A stretch of DNA of 64,000 nt, taken from Dryocosmus kuriphilus (Eukaryota; Arthropoda; Insecta; Hymenoptera; Cynipidae). The notes below the pieces were generated by a model. That model did no database searches, was not told the origin of the DNA, and saw nothing but the letters and a program-made list of their open reading frames with translations. Shown here in pieces: positions 33,375 to 46,270 of this stretch. Each line of letters starts with the position of its first letter. Positions within the stretch are counted from its first letter, which is position 1. The position numbers and the translations under genes were made by a program. The stretch spans positions 216,296,011 through 216,360,010 of the forward strand of contig CM076189.1 in NCBI GenBank assembly GCA_038277395.1, given 5' to 3'.

Positions 33375-36300
33375 AAGCCTTTTCATGTTCGGATTTAGGT
33401 TAGCTTTTGATCTGACGATTTTAAGTCGCATACTGTTCCCTAGATCAAGAAGAATAGTCTCGGATTGTCAGTCTGGATACAAATTGAAATGTCACCAGTC
33501 CAATGTATGCCTAAACATCTCTTTTCAACGGGGCTTTCAAAGGATTAAATTATAAGAGAAACCCAGACATTGCTCGTTAAAGTTTGCATCTGAATTTAAA
33601 TTTATCTCTATTTATTGTTTTATAAAAAACTCGTGTATTAATTTTGTAATAATCAAAAAGCAGATAAAAAGTTAAAATACTTTATATATTAGTCTCTGTT
33701 TTACTCTTCTCTATCTTTTGGATACAATTTAAGATGTATTTTATGACCGGTGCTTAGGCGAATACGCACGATTGTGAGGTTAGCTTACTTTTAATACGAA
33801 TTTTCTTTTAAATTGTGTTTGTGAGGGAAAAACTATGCTTGCTAAATAAAACTAGGACCAGTGGAACAAACACACAACATTGAATACTTATTCTTTCAGC
33901 CTCGTCAAAAAACAGAGCGTCGAATAAACATCAAGGTTAAAATACTGTTTAATTTTTATTAAAAACATACGGAAGATTGATTTTAAACTTCACTGGACCC
34001 AACTGGACTCAAATAATATTTTCCATTGCTTTCGCGATTAAGAAACATATAAAAAGTTCCTGAATAATTTTTTCGGAATATAGTTGAATTTTACAAGAGT
34101 TTAATAAAAAATAGATACAATTTTTTAGCGTAAAATATTCTTATTGAGAAAAAAGTTTAATCATGATAATCTTTCGGAAATTTTATCATTTTTAAAAGAA
34201 CATTATGAAAAACCTTCATTTTCAACCTCTGAGTTTTAAAGATTCTAAATAGGAAGTGTCTACACGTACCGAAAAAAAATCTGGATACTTATACCGAAAT
34301 TTTGGTACAAATAGTCCCTTTCCAGCTCCGTACGTACCGAAAAAGAACTGGCTATTCGTACTGAAATTGATGTACCCGTAGCCACGGCCTTCTAAATAAA
34401 TCTAAAATTTCGAGTGAAATATTGTTCAATAGAACATATATTAAAATACAAATTTGTTGAAATTCAAACCAATCCAAAAATTGAATAATAAAAAATATTT
34501 TTAGATTTAAAAAAAATAATGAGTTATAGTTTCATCCCCCTAAGCTTTTTTCTAGACAAGTGGGTTGTAGAATTCTTAGGGGATTTAAATTAAATTATTT
34601 TTATATTCAAAAGCGACTATTTTCCTTTTAGAAGTCGCTATTTTGGAAAACTCCGTTTCCGTTTTGTACAATCAATAAAAAAACGTATTAAAAACTAAAT
34701 AAGAATCCAAGTTTAAGCAAAAAAATGTGAGGAATTCTGCTCCGGGATTGACACCAGTTTGCTGTCATGCCTGGAAAAGGCGTAACTCGATCGAAACAAT
34801 TCCGGAGCTGACAACCTTCGCAAACAAAATAACTCTAAATCTCAATTCCAAGCTATAAAAGATACCTGTATAATAGAGTAGAAGACCCTAGTCATCAGTG
34901 GGTCAAGAATAGCACGTAATGTCCGACCACACCGCTATTTTTTCACTGACAGTTAAGGGCTCGTATTTTCTCTACTAGGTTAGGTTGGGTTAGGTAAGGG
35001 TAGGAAAGCCAGTAGCTACGTTCTGTTGGTATCAGCACACGTGAAGATAAGAAAAATTATAGTCACTCAGTCGAGTCCTTGTTTACCGACAAGCTAGGCA
35101 TTGAATGGTATGCGTATCGTTTCAAATCCGGAAGTTTACATTTTGAGGTTAAGGACGTTCAGGTGCATCGAGTCGCGTCTTCACTACACGCGATCTGCGT
35201 ATACTCTATTTGTATAGTAATAAGTGAATAGAGTGATAGGCACATTTTTCATGATGTATTCTTCTAAGGGTGCATTTTCTCGATAAGGAAGGATGTCGGA
35301 TTGACATTAATTGTAGGTTATATCGTGATAGTTCGTTTCGCCGTCATAACAAACGAGAACCGGAAGTGGCCCCTAAATCAATGGTGGGGCCGCGGTCGAA
35401 GACCCCGAAACCTCGCGAAGCGCACGTACGCAGAGCATCGTGGCGACCACCTGTGAACGTCCCAGCGCCGGCGTAGAACTTCCATCGATTACCCCCTGCA
35501 CTTTTATTTCTTGAAATCCAGGAAGTGAGGGAATTTCAAAACTAGGTGATCTTATCAGTATTTATGACAGGATAATGTGTCCAGCAGAGAAAATTTAGAG
35601 AAGTGTTTTATGTTTCGTAAGTAAAAAGGGGTGAGCGTGGCAAAAGTGTGATTCGTTTTAAGAAGTTCGTATATTTTTATACACATTTGTCATTTTACTT
35701 TCGCCTTTATTTAAATACTCAAAATTATCTTTTTCTTTGATAGAAATAAATGAGGGTGTGAACAATTATTTAGAATCACTGATTTTTGACAATGTCAGTG
35801 GGAGGGGTAATTACCCCTTAGCGTCAGTGTTGTAATTCATTAAAATTTGTGATACTTACACAATTTATAATGTTGAAAATATTCATCAGGAACTGTCCTC
35901 CTGATGGTAGATAACTTATTATTTTCATCCCATTCTAACCCTTCATGGCAACTACAATTCATTTTTCATTTTCTTCCCTTCTAAACAAATTTTATATTCG
36001 CCCCTATTATGCTCTCTTGGTTCCGTGCCAAGTTAATTTAACTTAATTCTTATTTCCATTAGACACGAATTTAACCCTTGTTTGGATCCATCGCTGATTC
36101 TAATTATTTATTACCTTTAGGTAGCATTCATAAAGAAATAAGCTTAACAGGTGAATAATCGAAACAAATGGAAAAAATTGAAAATTGAAAAATATCCATC
36201 CTCTTTAAGCCTAATTTCCCGTAAATAGTTCTACTGTAATTCCTATTCAGTTTTACCCCCTTTCATAAATAATGTTGCTGAATTAAACTATTCCTATTTA

Positions 36301-36616
36301 TGCACATCGTTATGCACTATTTCAGTTAACAAACAAAAAATTTTTTATTCCTTATAGAATGATACAATTTTGTATACGTTTCATTTGACTTTTGTATTTA
36401 ATAATATTTTGCCTGTCGTATTTTCTATTACAGTTATAATAAAACAATATTTGAAACTATTAGTAGCAATAAAAAAAAAATTATTTTGAAAATTAAAATT
36501 TTTAATTGATATTTTGGAGAATTTTTTCCTTCTTTTTGTATTATAAAGTATATTTGTATTATAAAGTATATTTAGTAGACAGTAAATATCCATAGAAAAG
36601 CAAATTTCCCTATTAT
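33375..36616. other. Long stretch with no confirmed gene
   Basis: Mostly AT-rich. A short degenerate TTAGG-type run (TAGGTTAGGTTGGGTTAGG) lies at about 34976-34996. From about 34730 to 35500 the sequence is GC-richer. It includes a 68-codon frame at 35270-35476 with a basic, Pro/Arg-rich C-terminal half, not recognised and without clear splice context. This patch could be a promoter or 5' exon, but I cannot show it. Confidence 0.35.
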
Positions 36617-36712
36617 GCTTTATTCACCTTAGGATTTGAACCTACGACAACGTGGCTTACACGTGCGCTGAAAAATAATTCAAGCACATTACCATTTGAG
36701 CTACGCTGTTCC
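36617..36712 (-). repeat. tRNA-like sequence with A and B boxes
   Basis: The minus strand has TAGCTCAAATGGTA (A box) and GGTTCAAATCC (B box) about 60 bases apart. A GTGC...GCAC stem sits where an anticodon arm with an insert would lie. The acceptor ends do not pair. It is a tRNA pseudogene or the head of a tRNA-derived SINE. Confidence 0.5.
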
Positions 36713-36778
36713 TTAAAACTTAATATTTATTAAACTAAGATAATTGCATTATTAAAAAAAAAAAAAAAAAATTCAATA

Positions 36779-36784
36779 TATATA

Positions 36785-36839
<55 letters not shown>
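36779..36839. repeat. (TA)n microsatellite
   Basis: Alternating AT for about 55 bases, preceded by an A run and a shorter ATATAT block. Confidence 0.95.
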
Positions 36840-36842
<3 letters not shown>

Positions 36843-37374
36843 TGTTTACAGTTTTGTTAATTTTTATAATTATAAATTATAACTTCAGTCGATTCATTTA
36901 TCATTTTTGTGCCCTGACTTTATTTAAGACATCTAAATTCTAAAGAACATTATTCAAAAGATTTAATTAATTTATAGAAAACGAAACTTTTTAGTTTTAT
37001 TACTCAGAGATACATAAATTGTTATGACATTTTTTAATGAGAATTAAGTACAATTATACTGATGAGGAAAAATATTATTTGCAATATAACTAGGGTTCTT
37101 TATTGAAATAATCGACAAAAATTGATTAAGAATTTGGGAATTTGATTACAATTTATCCTAAGCGATCTTGGCATTGGCCTTTTATTCACCTACATCACTA
37201 GGGTATAACCTCTCGAGGTAATGACCTCCTTTTAGCTGCGCCTGCTGTCTCGAGGTGAGAAATATTAAACGAATCATGATTATGTATATTTAAGGGAAAG
37301 TTATAAGGTATGATTCTTTTGTATTAGGACGAGATTTGTCTCTTAAAAACCCAATCAAACATTTTATAGATCCT

Positions 37375-37860
37375 TTGTTGTAAAATTCTTGACACTTTTG
37401 TATATTTTTTTATATTTTGGTACAATCCTGTACACTTTTGTTACATTCTGTACAACTGTATACTGTTTTAAAAATCGTTTCAGCTAAAAATATATTCACT
37501 AATTTCTCTATTTCAGTACAAAATAATTTTATACAGTACGGAATAGTTTTGTGCAAGTTTGTACAATTAATAATTTTCTTCTATTTGGTAGAATTTGAAA
37601 CATTTTTGTATATTTCAGAACATTTTCTGAAATTTTGTACAATTTTGTCCAGTTTTGTACACGTTGCACCATTGTATAAAATTCTAAACAATTTTTTTAA
37701 GCCAATAGTATATAGTTAACGATTCTATCTTAATTAATAATTCGGAATAGTTTTGTATAAATCTGTATATACTATGAAATTTTATAAAATTTTGAACAAC
37801 TTTATACGATTTGGTAAACGCTGAGCAATTTCGTGCAATTTTGTCCACAGGTTACAAATG
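37375..37860. repeat. Degenerate TTTTGTACA-rich repeat region
   Basis: TTTTGTACA, TTTGTATA and close variants recur about every 10-25 bases over nearly 500 bp. It reads as low-complexity sequence; the open frame at 37417-37719 is a by-product of this composition. Confidence 0.6.
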
Positions 37861-38059
37861 AGTTTCAAATTGTTTCCTTCAAATGGACTATGTGAAGGTA
37901 GCTCACCCAAAAGTGAAAGAGGCTGGTCAAAATGAGAAGGAGCCTAAAACAAAAATCAAACAATTTTTTTCTCAACTAAGACCATTCATTATGATTTAAT
38001 TTTTCTCGATATAACCTAGTATCAATCTAAAGTTGCGGTTATTTACTTAAAATCCCTTT

Positions 38060-39165
38060 TTATTACTTTCAGTATCAAATCATTCTCCAGTTACCCCCAC
38101 TACCCTATGTCCGAGTTTACGAAAATTTGTTTTCTATATTCATGTAGCTATGATATATGAGCTTGGCAGAGAATTTGAAAAAAAATGTTCAACCTGCAAG
38201 AGATTTTTGAAACTTTCGTTATTTTCCAAATAATCTGCGTCGCAATTTCTAGACTTTTGGAAAAAGTGGTCATCATTTCTACACTAATGGTTCACATATA
38301 ACAAAATTTTAATGGATTCCCTCGATATGCTACCAAAAAAAGTAATTTTTACGATTAAAAAATTTAAATGAGATACCAAAAAGATTTCTGATTCTAAACC
38401 GAAAAATAGCCCAAAGTAACCTAAAGACCGAACTTGGTGATACCGAAGGATTTTGATGTCCTAGAAACGAATCTGCTATCCAAATTTTTCCTACACGTCA
38501 GGATTTCGAGATATCCTGATCTAAGTGTGAAAAATGGTCATTTTTAGCCATATTTGAACCAATATAACATAAAAAACGATTTTTTTATTAAAACCGCTCA
38601 CGCCATTGGTTAGTACTCCTTTCTACCTTTTATTTACATTTTAGATCATCCCGATACGATGTCTTTTCTCCGTGATATGGCACATATTAATAATTTCAGT
38701 TTCACACTGCAAAAACAGCAAGTGGCCATTTTTGCACTTTTAGATTACGATATCTAGAAATCCTGACGTACAGAAAGAATTTAGCCAACAAATTCGTTTT
38801 TAGGACATCAAAATCCTTCGGGGTCACCTAGTCCGGTCTTTGGATACAAAGAAAAAGTAATTTTTGTCGGCCTGTACAATTCTTCGCCTTCTTTGTTCGT
38901 TTTTCAGTGTAAAAGTGAAAGTGTCCTATATCTCGTTTTAAAACAATCGATTGTAAATTATCCAAAACGGAAATGAAAGGTAAAAAGGAGTACTAAACGA
39001 TGGCCTCAGGGGTTTCAAAAAAATTAGCTGATAATGGCTATTTTTAAAAGTTTTGGTTAGGATATCTCGAAGTCGTGACATACAGGAAAATTTGAACAAT
39101 GGATTCGTTTTTAGGGCAGCAAAATCCTTCAGGTTTACCTAGTTCGGTCTTTGGGCACAAAAAAG
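38060..39165. repeat. Region of inverted and direct ~95-bp repeats
   Basis: A segment near 38425-38520 (ACCGAAGGATTTTGATGTCC ... CAGGATTTCGAGATATCC) recurs inverted at 38750-38845. It occurs again, in the same orientation as the second copy, at 39060-39160. Similar spacer words (GGTAAAAAGGAGTACTAA) also recur inverted. It is probably a decayed foldback-type element; ends not determined. Confidence 0.5.
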
Positions 39166-39187
39166 AGATAATTGTTACCGTGTTAAG

Positions 39188-39790
39188 GGGGTACATACAC
39201 ATAGAAGCAAAAAAAGAGGCTTTTTTACGATTTTGTTTGAAGACACTATTATATATTTTATTATCAATGTTTCTCTAGTGAATTAGTACATATGTCAAGA
39301 AGTTACAGTGATTTTTTCATTGTAAAATAATGATAAACAACCAAGTTATAGTCAACCTCCCGAGGGTCCAAAAAAAAGTGGTTTGCGGTGAGTAAAGCTA
39401 CGCATTACTGGATCATGTGAAATCAAAAATACGGTGTGATTGATTAGTTAAGATGTTTCTTGTATGCTTGAACAAAAGTATTTTCAAAAATTTTAGTTTT
39501 TTCTCAAAATAGCGGACTTTTGAAAAAATTTAATTTTTTCGACAAAGAAACTCATTTATTGGCTAGAAGAATATCCATCAAAATTAAAAAAGCAGTTAAG
39601 TTCAAGAATAAGGGAATTATATCTAAAATAACTGGTTCACATTTGAAAGCAATCGGTTAAGCCGTTCTAGAGATATCTTACTCACCGACTTCAAAAACGT
39701 TGTTTCGAGAAAAACGTGTTTAAAATTAAAAAAGTCTCTTTCAGAAAATGAAAAAAAGTCAAATTTTTTATACTTCTATGTGTCTCTAGT
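39188..39790. mobile_element. Candidate MITE with ACACATAGAAG ends
   Basis: GTACATACACATAGAAGCAA followed by a CTTTTTT stretch at the left is matched, inverted, by TACTTCTATGTGTCTCTAG at the right with AAAAAGTC inside. The interior is AT-rich with no frame of interest. Confidence 0.45.
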
Positions 39791-39827
39791 CACATGATTT
39801 TGTTATTGTTAATTGTATTAAAATGAT

Positions 39828-40885
39828 TTGAAAGAAATTTGACATAGTTCGGACTAAATCTTCGTTTATTCATATCATTGCGACGTTTCGAGAGGTAAAA
39901 TCCTCTCCTCATCAGGCATTTCATAAAACAATGTTAAAAATAAGAGCTGGTTCAGTTGCATTACAATGTTATTAAAAATTTGAAAAGAATTGATTTCCAT
40001 TCTCTTCCTTCATCTGTGAATTATTAAAAAGAAAATTTTAACAAGAAAGGAAAAAACAAATTTGTAGAATTTTGAGGTTAAAAATTTGAGGTTAAAAATG
40101 ATAAACTTGTGTTACCTTGAGAAGTTAGATACGATCTTTAATTAATGTTGTTATTTGCGGCATCCATGTTGGATTAAAATTGAATAACTATTGTAAGTTT
40201 TTATGTAAAATCTTTAAAATTATATAAATAGACTAAAAATGGACGCAGGAACACAGCATTCCGCTCCATGCTTGTAAACTGTTGTAAACTGACTGGTTAA
40301 ATAGAGAATCAATGGACAATGGAGAGCAATTTTGACAAAGGTCGACAATTCAGTAGCGTATCAAGAATAAGAATTCAGTAGCGTATCAAGAATAAGGAGT
40401 GCATTTTTACAAATTATGGAGTATAATTATAATCAATTATCACAGATGATAATATTACCTATATAAGATGTAGAAAAAACATTTAAACACCAAATATGAA
40501 CTTTTAATATTATGAAAGGTTAAATTTTTGTTTTAACGTATAGAATCTAAGTGCCGTAAATAACAACATTAATTAAAGATCATATATTCATATCTAACTT
40601 CTCAAGGTAACCCAAGTTTATAATTTTTAACCTCAAAACTCTAAAAATTTGTTTTTTCCTTTCTTGTTACACTTTGCTTTTTAATAATTCACAGATGAAG
40701 GAAGAGAATGGAAATCAATTCTTTTCAAATTTTTAATAACATTGTAATGCAACTGTACCAGCTCGTATTTTTAACATTCTTTTATGAAATGCCTGATGAG
40801 AGGATTTTACCTCTCGAAACGTCGCAATGATATGAATAAACGAAGATTTATTCCAAAGAATGTCAAATTTCTTTCAAATTCATTT
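39828..40885. repeat. Foldback element with ~340-bp arms
   Basis: The left arm (39828-40165) and right arm (40548-40885) are inverted copies, for example AATTGATTTCCATTCTCTTC (39989) and GAAGAGAATGGAAATCAATT (40701). The spacer (40166-40547) is unrelated AT-rich sequence. Each arm contains a CCTGATGAG...CTCGAAACGTCG hairpin. No protein-coding capacity is visible. Confidence 0.7.
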
Positions 40886-41014
40886 TAATACTGTTATAAT
40901 TCTCGGACAAGAAAGAACATCGACCAATTAATTTACAATGTTTTAATTATTATATTAGTTCGTGGGTGAAATCAACTTAGAAGTTACATAAATCTTAACA
41001 CAACCCATCTTGTA

Positions 41015-41090
41015 CGGCGCCCCCATCCGAGTATAACCGAGATCACTGCTTAACTTCGGTGATCGGACGAGAAGCCTTAAGCAATTCCGT
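41015..41090 (-). repeat. 5S rRNA-like sequence
   Basis: The minus strand reads GGCTTCTCGTCCGATCACCG, then AAGTTAAGCAGTGATCTCGG and ACTCGGATGGGGGCG. These match the internal promoter and core of insect 5S rRNA, but the expected 3' third and 5' end are absent. It is a 5S pseudogene or a 5S-derived SINE unit rather than a functional gene. Confidence 0.6.
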
Positions 41091-43417
41091 GCGTTCAAGC
41101 GGACAACTTACAATTAGACCCATTATTTCAATGAATGAGTAAAATTATAATAGGATTATATTACCTTAATTATGATATTAAAATTAAAATTTTCTTTTAT
41201 TTAAAGTTTATTGATTCCCAAAAATCATTTCAATTAAGTATTTTATAAATGGCTATTTTATTTCTACTATATTATTGATAGGGTCCCAAACATGTCTTAG
41301 GCTATCGAACTTTCGATCCACGTGACTATGTTAATGTTGCATGTCTGAATACTGAAGTAAATAAAAATCTCAAAATGAGATCAATACATTGCAGTGCAGT
41401 CTTCTCTCTACTGGCTGCTTGCCAATCAGTGAAAGTAACTAAATATAGTAGCATAAGTGAATCCTCTCACTGTTTCCAGGAAGTGTCTACTCTCTACTGT
41501 TTGGAGCATTTCCAAATTGAATTAGTTTTACGCGCACCATTTTATACTATTTCACCTTTTTCATTTAATACTTTTCACTCGATAAATGTAAATAACATAA
41601 ACAAATAATTTAAAAAAATATTTTTATAACTTCAACCAAATTAAAATGATATAAACAAAAAATTTGATCAAAAGTGTACAAGAGAAAGAAATTATAATGA
41701 AACAATTGATATTCTCACCTGCATTATGAACTTCTTTTCATTCACTCCGTTTCTCACTCTATCATACACTTTTCAATTATGAATTTGATATAGTTTCGCA
41801 GAAATCGCTGTCCACACTCAATAAAGTTTAAAATAAATCCCCCATGCTAATACTTCTTTCCCTTTTATACATATTATTCTCTATAAATAATTCCTTATAT
41901 ATTATTAGCATGAATTCTGTTTTGAACACACGGACTTCCCGGCTACTCGCGAGGGAATAATCGCTTCACTGCTTCACGATGAGTATTTGATCTTTCTTCA
42001 GAATCCTTTCTCTCACATTGAGTCGCACGGTCGGAGTTCGCGCTTCCTTGGGAATCGAATGCACTCACACGTTATTTAATTGTAGGCTATACCTCCTATT
42101 AATGTGTTCTAATTTTTCAAGAAAATATAATCAAATATATAATTAAATGGTCAAAAAGAAAAATTGCACTCTCCCATAAATCTTCATATTGAAACTATTT
42201 TTATAAACTGCTTAATATTTGAATTACAATTTCGTCTAAAGGTATATCACTTTTATCATTTTATTATATGTAGCTTTTATCACACGCGCTCTTTGTTTTT
42301 AATCTTTCCACTTGGATGCTGGTGTCGTGAAAGGAAAGCATTGGAAGTGACGCGTAAGTGGAAAATTTAATTTTCACCATTCGTCGAATAACGCGCGTCA
42401 GTTTTTTTTCAAAGACAATTTTCTAAATATGAGAAACTCAGTTCATAGTGTTTTGGCCTAATCGACGTCTCTAGTTGGAAGGCGCGAAAGAAAAAGCTCG
42501 CGGATTGGAGCGTCGGCCGTCGCGATGCTTGGCAACCCTTCGAGCCTCTGAGCGTCGGTTCCCCTTGCCGCCAACCCCCTCTTCGCAACTCCCTTCATTT
42601 TCCACCCCCATAACCATACTTCGTCCCTCGTCCAGTAAGCTATAGTTCAATGTTATGGCGAATTACTGTACGTTCAGATTCGAACGAGCATTCTGGCCAT
42701 TCTGGCTAATAAAAAAAAAAAAAGACTTTACGCGGCTATCTAATCGATTTTTCAAGAGGGGCTAATTATTTCCACATGGAAATTGCCTGGAAACTGAAAT
42801 AATAATAAGGAAAGCCTGGCCTTTTTTGTAGAAACTTAGGCCAATGAAGGAAGGTTTTGCTTGTAACTAGAATCTAGTTGGAAAAATATTGATCTTGTTA
42901 TTAAAAAATAAGAATGGGGATTTTAATTATACAACTTAAAATCGAAGTATCTTGTCTCGAAATTCTGAATGAGTAGTCAAACATTTTTCATAAGTTTGGT
43001 TAGTCCCGAAATTCCAGGACTAGTCGATTACTTTTCCCACTGCTTCAATTTTTCGCTAATTTTACGGGACAAATAGACGCAGCATTCTAATATAGTTTTT
43101 TTTTTTTTTTCAAAACCCACCTCTAAAGTTGCACTTTATGCTTCTCTAAATAATGTATGAAGTGGCTCTTTTAAAGACAGTGACGTCACTAAATTTCACG
43201 CACCGTGAGCTTACTTCACACACCGGTGGCCATTATCGCGCATGCGCACTTTGACAAAAAACAATTTCACAGACGAATTGCGAATCGTAAAATCGTGCCT
43301 ACAGTTATTTCAGAAATACTTCAAACTTTAATCCACCATAATTTATTCAGGGCGGATCCAAAATTTATTTCAGGTTGTAGGTGACCACCGGAGCGAGGAT
43401 GCAGGTGCGGCAAATTT
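41091..43417. other. No gene recognised
   Basis: Mostly AT-rich with a GC-richer patch at about 42460-42620 and another at 43180-43250. A frame at 41375-41608 begins with a hydrophobic-looking segment and has Cys residues, but splice, promoter and homology support are all absent. Confidence 0.35.
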
Positions 43418-44472
43418 TAGAAATTTTTTTAGACATTTTGTAAATTTTTGAAAATTTTGAATTTTTTTGGAAACTTTCGAAAATATTTGGAATTTTTAGA
43501 AATTTTAGAAATTTTGGAAAATTTTGGAAATATTTGGAATTTTTGGATACTTTAAATACATCACCGTGTTTTGTTTCTTCTGTTTAAAGTAAAGAAATTT
43601 TAAGACCAACATTTGCAATATAAAAAAAAGTGTTATGTTTCAAATTTCAAAAATAGTGAATTAAATTTGAAATGCTTTAAAATTTTAAGATTTCAAGTCA
43701 AAATAATGCATTTTTAACAAAATAATTAAATGTTCCACCACTAAAAATAAAGCAGTTCAATTTTCAAAAAAAAGTATTCATTTTCAAACAAAAATAGTTG
43801 AATTTTCAAACTAAAAAGACAAATATTTGCAAACAAAATAATAAACTTTAATTCAAAAATAGTTATATTTAAAAAAAAATTAATTTTGAACGGAATGGTT
43901 TAATTTTTAACTGAAAAATACAATTTTTTAAGAAAGTAGTTGAATTCCCACACAAGATGAATTTTCAACCAAAAATATGATTTTTCAACCAAAGATGAAT
44001 TTTTTATCAAAATTTTTAAATAAAAAAAAATTTGCTAAACTTTCACGAAAAAAAAGAATTCTCAACCAAAAATGCAGCAATAGAATTTTCAATCGAAAAA
44101 GATGATTTTTCAATCAAAACTGAAATAGTTAAATTATTAACCAAAAATTTTAGAAAATGCAAACAAAAATGGATCCGTTAAATTTTGAACAAACAAGATT
44201 CATTTTGAACCAAAAATAGCTGAATTTTTGAACAAAAAAAAAATTAACTTTCAACCAAAATATTTGAATTTTTCATTAAAAAAGTTATTTTTTTTAACAA
44301 AAAAAAATTTTTGATCAAAAATAGACATAATTTTAATAACAAAAAAATATTTTTCAGTGGAAAGATTTAATTTTTAACTGAAAAAGACCAATTTTAAAAA
44401 AAGTTGAATTTACACAGAAGGAAGATAAATTTTCAACAAAAAATTTTTTTTAGCCAAACAGTTGACAAACAG
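43418..44472. mobile_element. Second copy of the CAGTCATCA element, left part (E2)
   Basis: From about 43555 the sequence follows E1 (CATCACCGTG, GTTTAAAGTAAAGAAAT, then the AACCAAAAA / GATGAATTTTCAAC repeats). 43418-43555 is low-complexity GAAATTTTGGAA repeat in place of the E1 left end. It is interrupted at 44473 by an H element and resumes at 46271. Roughly 0.9 kb of E1 sequence has no counterpart here, so part was lost or is variable. Confidence 0.55.
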
Positions 44473-46270
44473 TTCGCGGGTACATTCTCGTCGCGCGTTT
44501 CGCGGGCCGCACTCCGCGCGAAGTATGAGCGCGCCTACGGCGCGCGTCTGTTGGCACTCGCGCTTCGCGTTCGATAGATTATTCACCACGCTCTGCGCGC
44601 TCGGTGTTTATGGATCGTATAAACCTTTAAACCAAAAATTACAAAAGAAATTATTTTACTTAAGGCTCTATCGCCCTTAAGGAATACATTCTCATTATGT
44701 CACTCGCGCTTCGCGCTCGATAATTACATTTTTTTTAAACACATTGTAGATTGGTAAAGTTTTTTAGTGATTTTCCAAATTTTTACAATACAGAATTTCG
44801 ATTCTTAAAAGTAAAACGAGTCTTATAAATAAATTTTGTAGCTCTTTCCAAGGTAAACAATTCTGCTTGTTAATATTTTCTCATATTTTGCATAGTTTTG
44901 CTGAAAAGTGGTTTTCTTTATATTTCATAACATATTTCACGAATAACTCAAAAACTACGCGCCTACTCAAAAAAATGATAGAGAGAAAATTTGTAGATCT
45001 TTTTGAGGTGAACAACTTTGTTCATTATCATTTTTTCGTATCTTGCATAGTTTGGCGGGAAATTTGAAATGTTTTATTTTAATAACATTTTATCGATTAA
45101 AACAAAAATCGTGTATTTGATCAAAAAATGGGTAAAACAAAATTTGTAGATCTTTTTAAATGGAACAACTTTGTTCTTTACCACTTTTTTGTATCTTGAA
45201 TATTTTGTCAGGAAACCAGAGTTTTTAAAATTATAATAGCTTTTTCTTGATTAAAACAAAAACCGTTCATTTTATCAAAAAATGGTTGAAACAATAGTAC
45301 ATTGTGTTCGGCATCAACGAACACACAGTAATTTACGCGACGAAATTTCGATTTCTCGCGTCATTCATGGGAAATAACGAGCAGAGAGGGACCGGTCGAT
45401 ACACCTTCAAAACAGCAATTTTTACAATTTGTGAATGTCGATTGAGTCTGCTTTGGTACGAAAGAGTAAGCCACGAAGTAAGCGCACTTGTTACGAGAAA
45501 GAAAGTGGGAGAGAGAGAGAACGTGAGAATAGATTCTGTTCTACTACCTTTTCTGACGAAATTGACTCGTCGAAAGATGCCCACTGCGCATGACGACGCG
45601 TACGGCAAACGAATTTTTCCCCGATATGCTATGCAGGACCCCCCACCACAAGCGTTTTTACTCGATATGGCAATGCATCACGCGCTTCCCAGAATGGCGC
45701 GAGAAACGGAATTTCGTCGCGTAAAATTTGTAGCTCGTTTTAAATTGAACAACTTTGTTCTTTGCCACTTTTTTGTATGTTGAATATTTTGGCGGGAAAC
45801 CAGAGTTCTTTAATTTTAATCGCGTTTTCTTGGTTAAAACAAACACCGTTCATTTCATCAAAAAACGGTTAAGGAAAAAGTTGTAGATCTTTTTAAGCTG
45901 AACAATTTTACTCCCTTACATTTTTTTTGTATCTCTCATAGTTTAGCCGGAAAATGGATTTTTTGATTTTGTGAAAAGCGTTTTTGACGGATAAAACTAT
46001 AACCGTTGGTAAAAAACAGCTGATTAACGAACTCGTCCTTTCTTTTTACCCCTTAAAGAAGTGTACCAAAGTGCAATCCAGTCCGATTGGTCCCTAGAAA
46101 GTTATCGTGGGAACAGAAAACGACAACGACGACGACGACGACAACAGACAGACAGACTCCGTCATAAGAACCGTTTTTTCGGATTCAGGAAGTCTCAAAA
46201 CGTGGAGATTTCATGAAATCCGCGAAAGTCAAATTTTACATAAATCTAATACCTTCTCTGATGAGAATGT
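44473..46270 (-). mobile_element. H element copy inserted in E2 and itself interrupted
   Basis: Starts in the damaged 3' end (TTCGCGGGTACATTCTCGTC), runs through the CG block, stems and internal units, and ends at GATGAGAATGT (46260-46270). A foreign 0.43-kb segment occupies about 45295-45725. One internal unit is present twice, on either side of that insertion. The microsatellite (about 46115-46145) is short. Confidence 0.7.
45332..45725. mobile_element. 394-bp TIR element inside the H copy
   Basis: TTTACGCGACGAAATTTCG, then ATTTCTCGCGTCATTC at the left, matches inverted TTTACGCGACGAAATTCCG, TTTCTCGCGCCATTC at the right. The interior is less AT-rich than the host element. Beyond the left TIR lies a small GTGTTCG...CGAACAC hairpin that is not H sequence. 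It is a MITE by structure; the superfamily and target duplication are unclear. Confidence 0.65.

Noticed and set aside
34976..34996. Telomeric TTAGG array
   Set aside because: Only a few degenerate units inside unique sequence; too short to be a telomere or a clear interstitial array.
37417..37719. 100-codon frame
   Set aside because: Lies in TTTTGTACA repeats; the predicted protein is low-complexity Phe/Leu/Ile sequence.
45304..45783. 159-codon open frame, longest in the window
   Set aside because: It spans the ends of a 394-bp TIR element and H-family sequence on both sides; no recognisable domain, so it is an accidental frame across a transposon junction.
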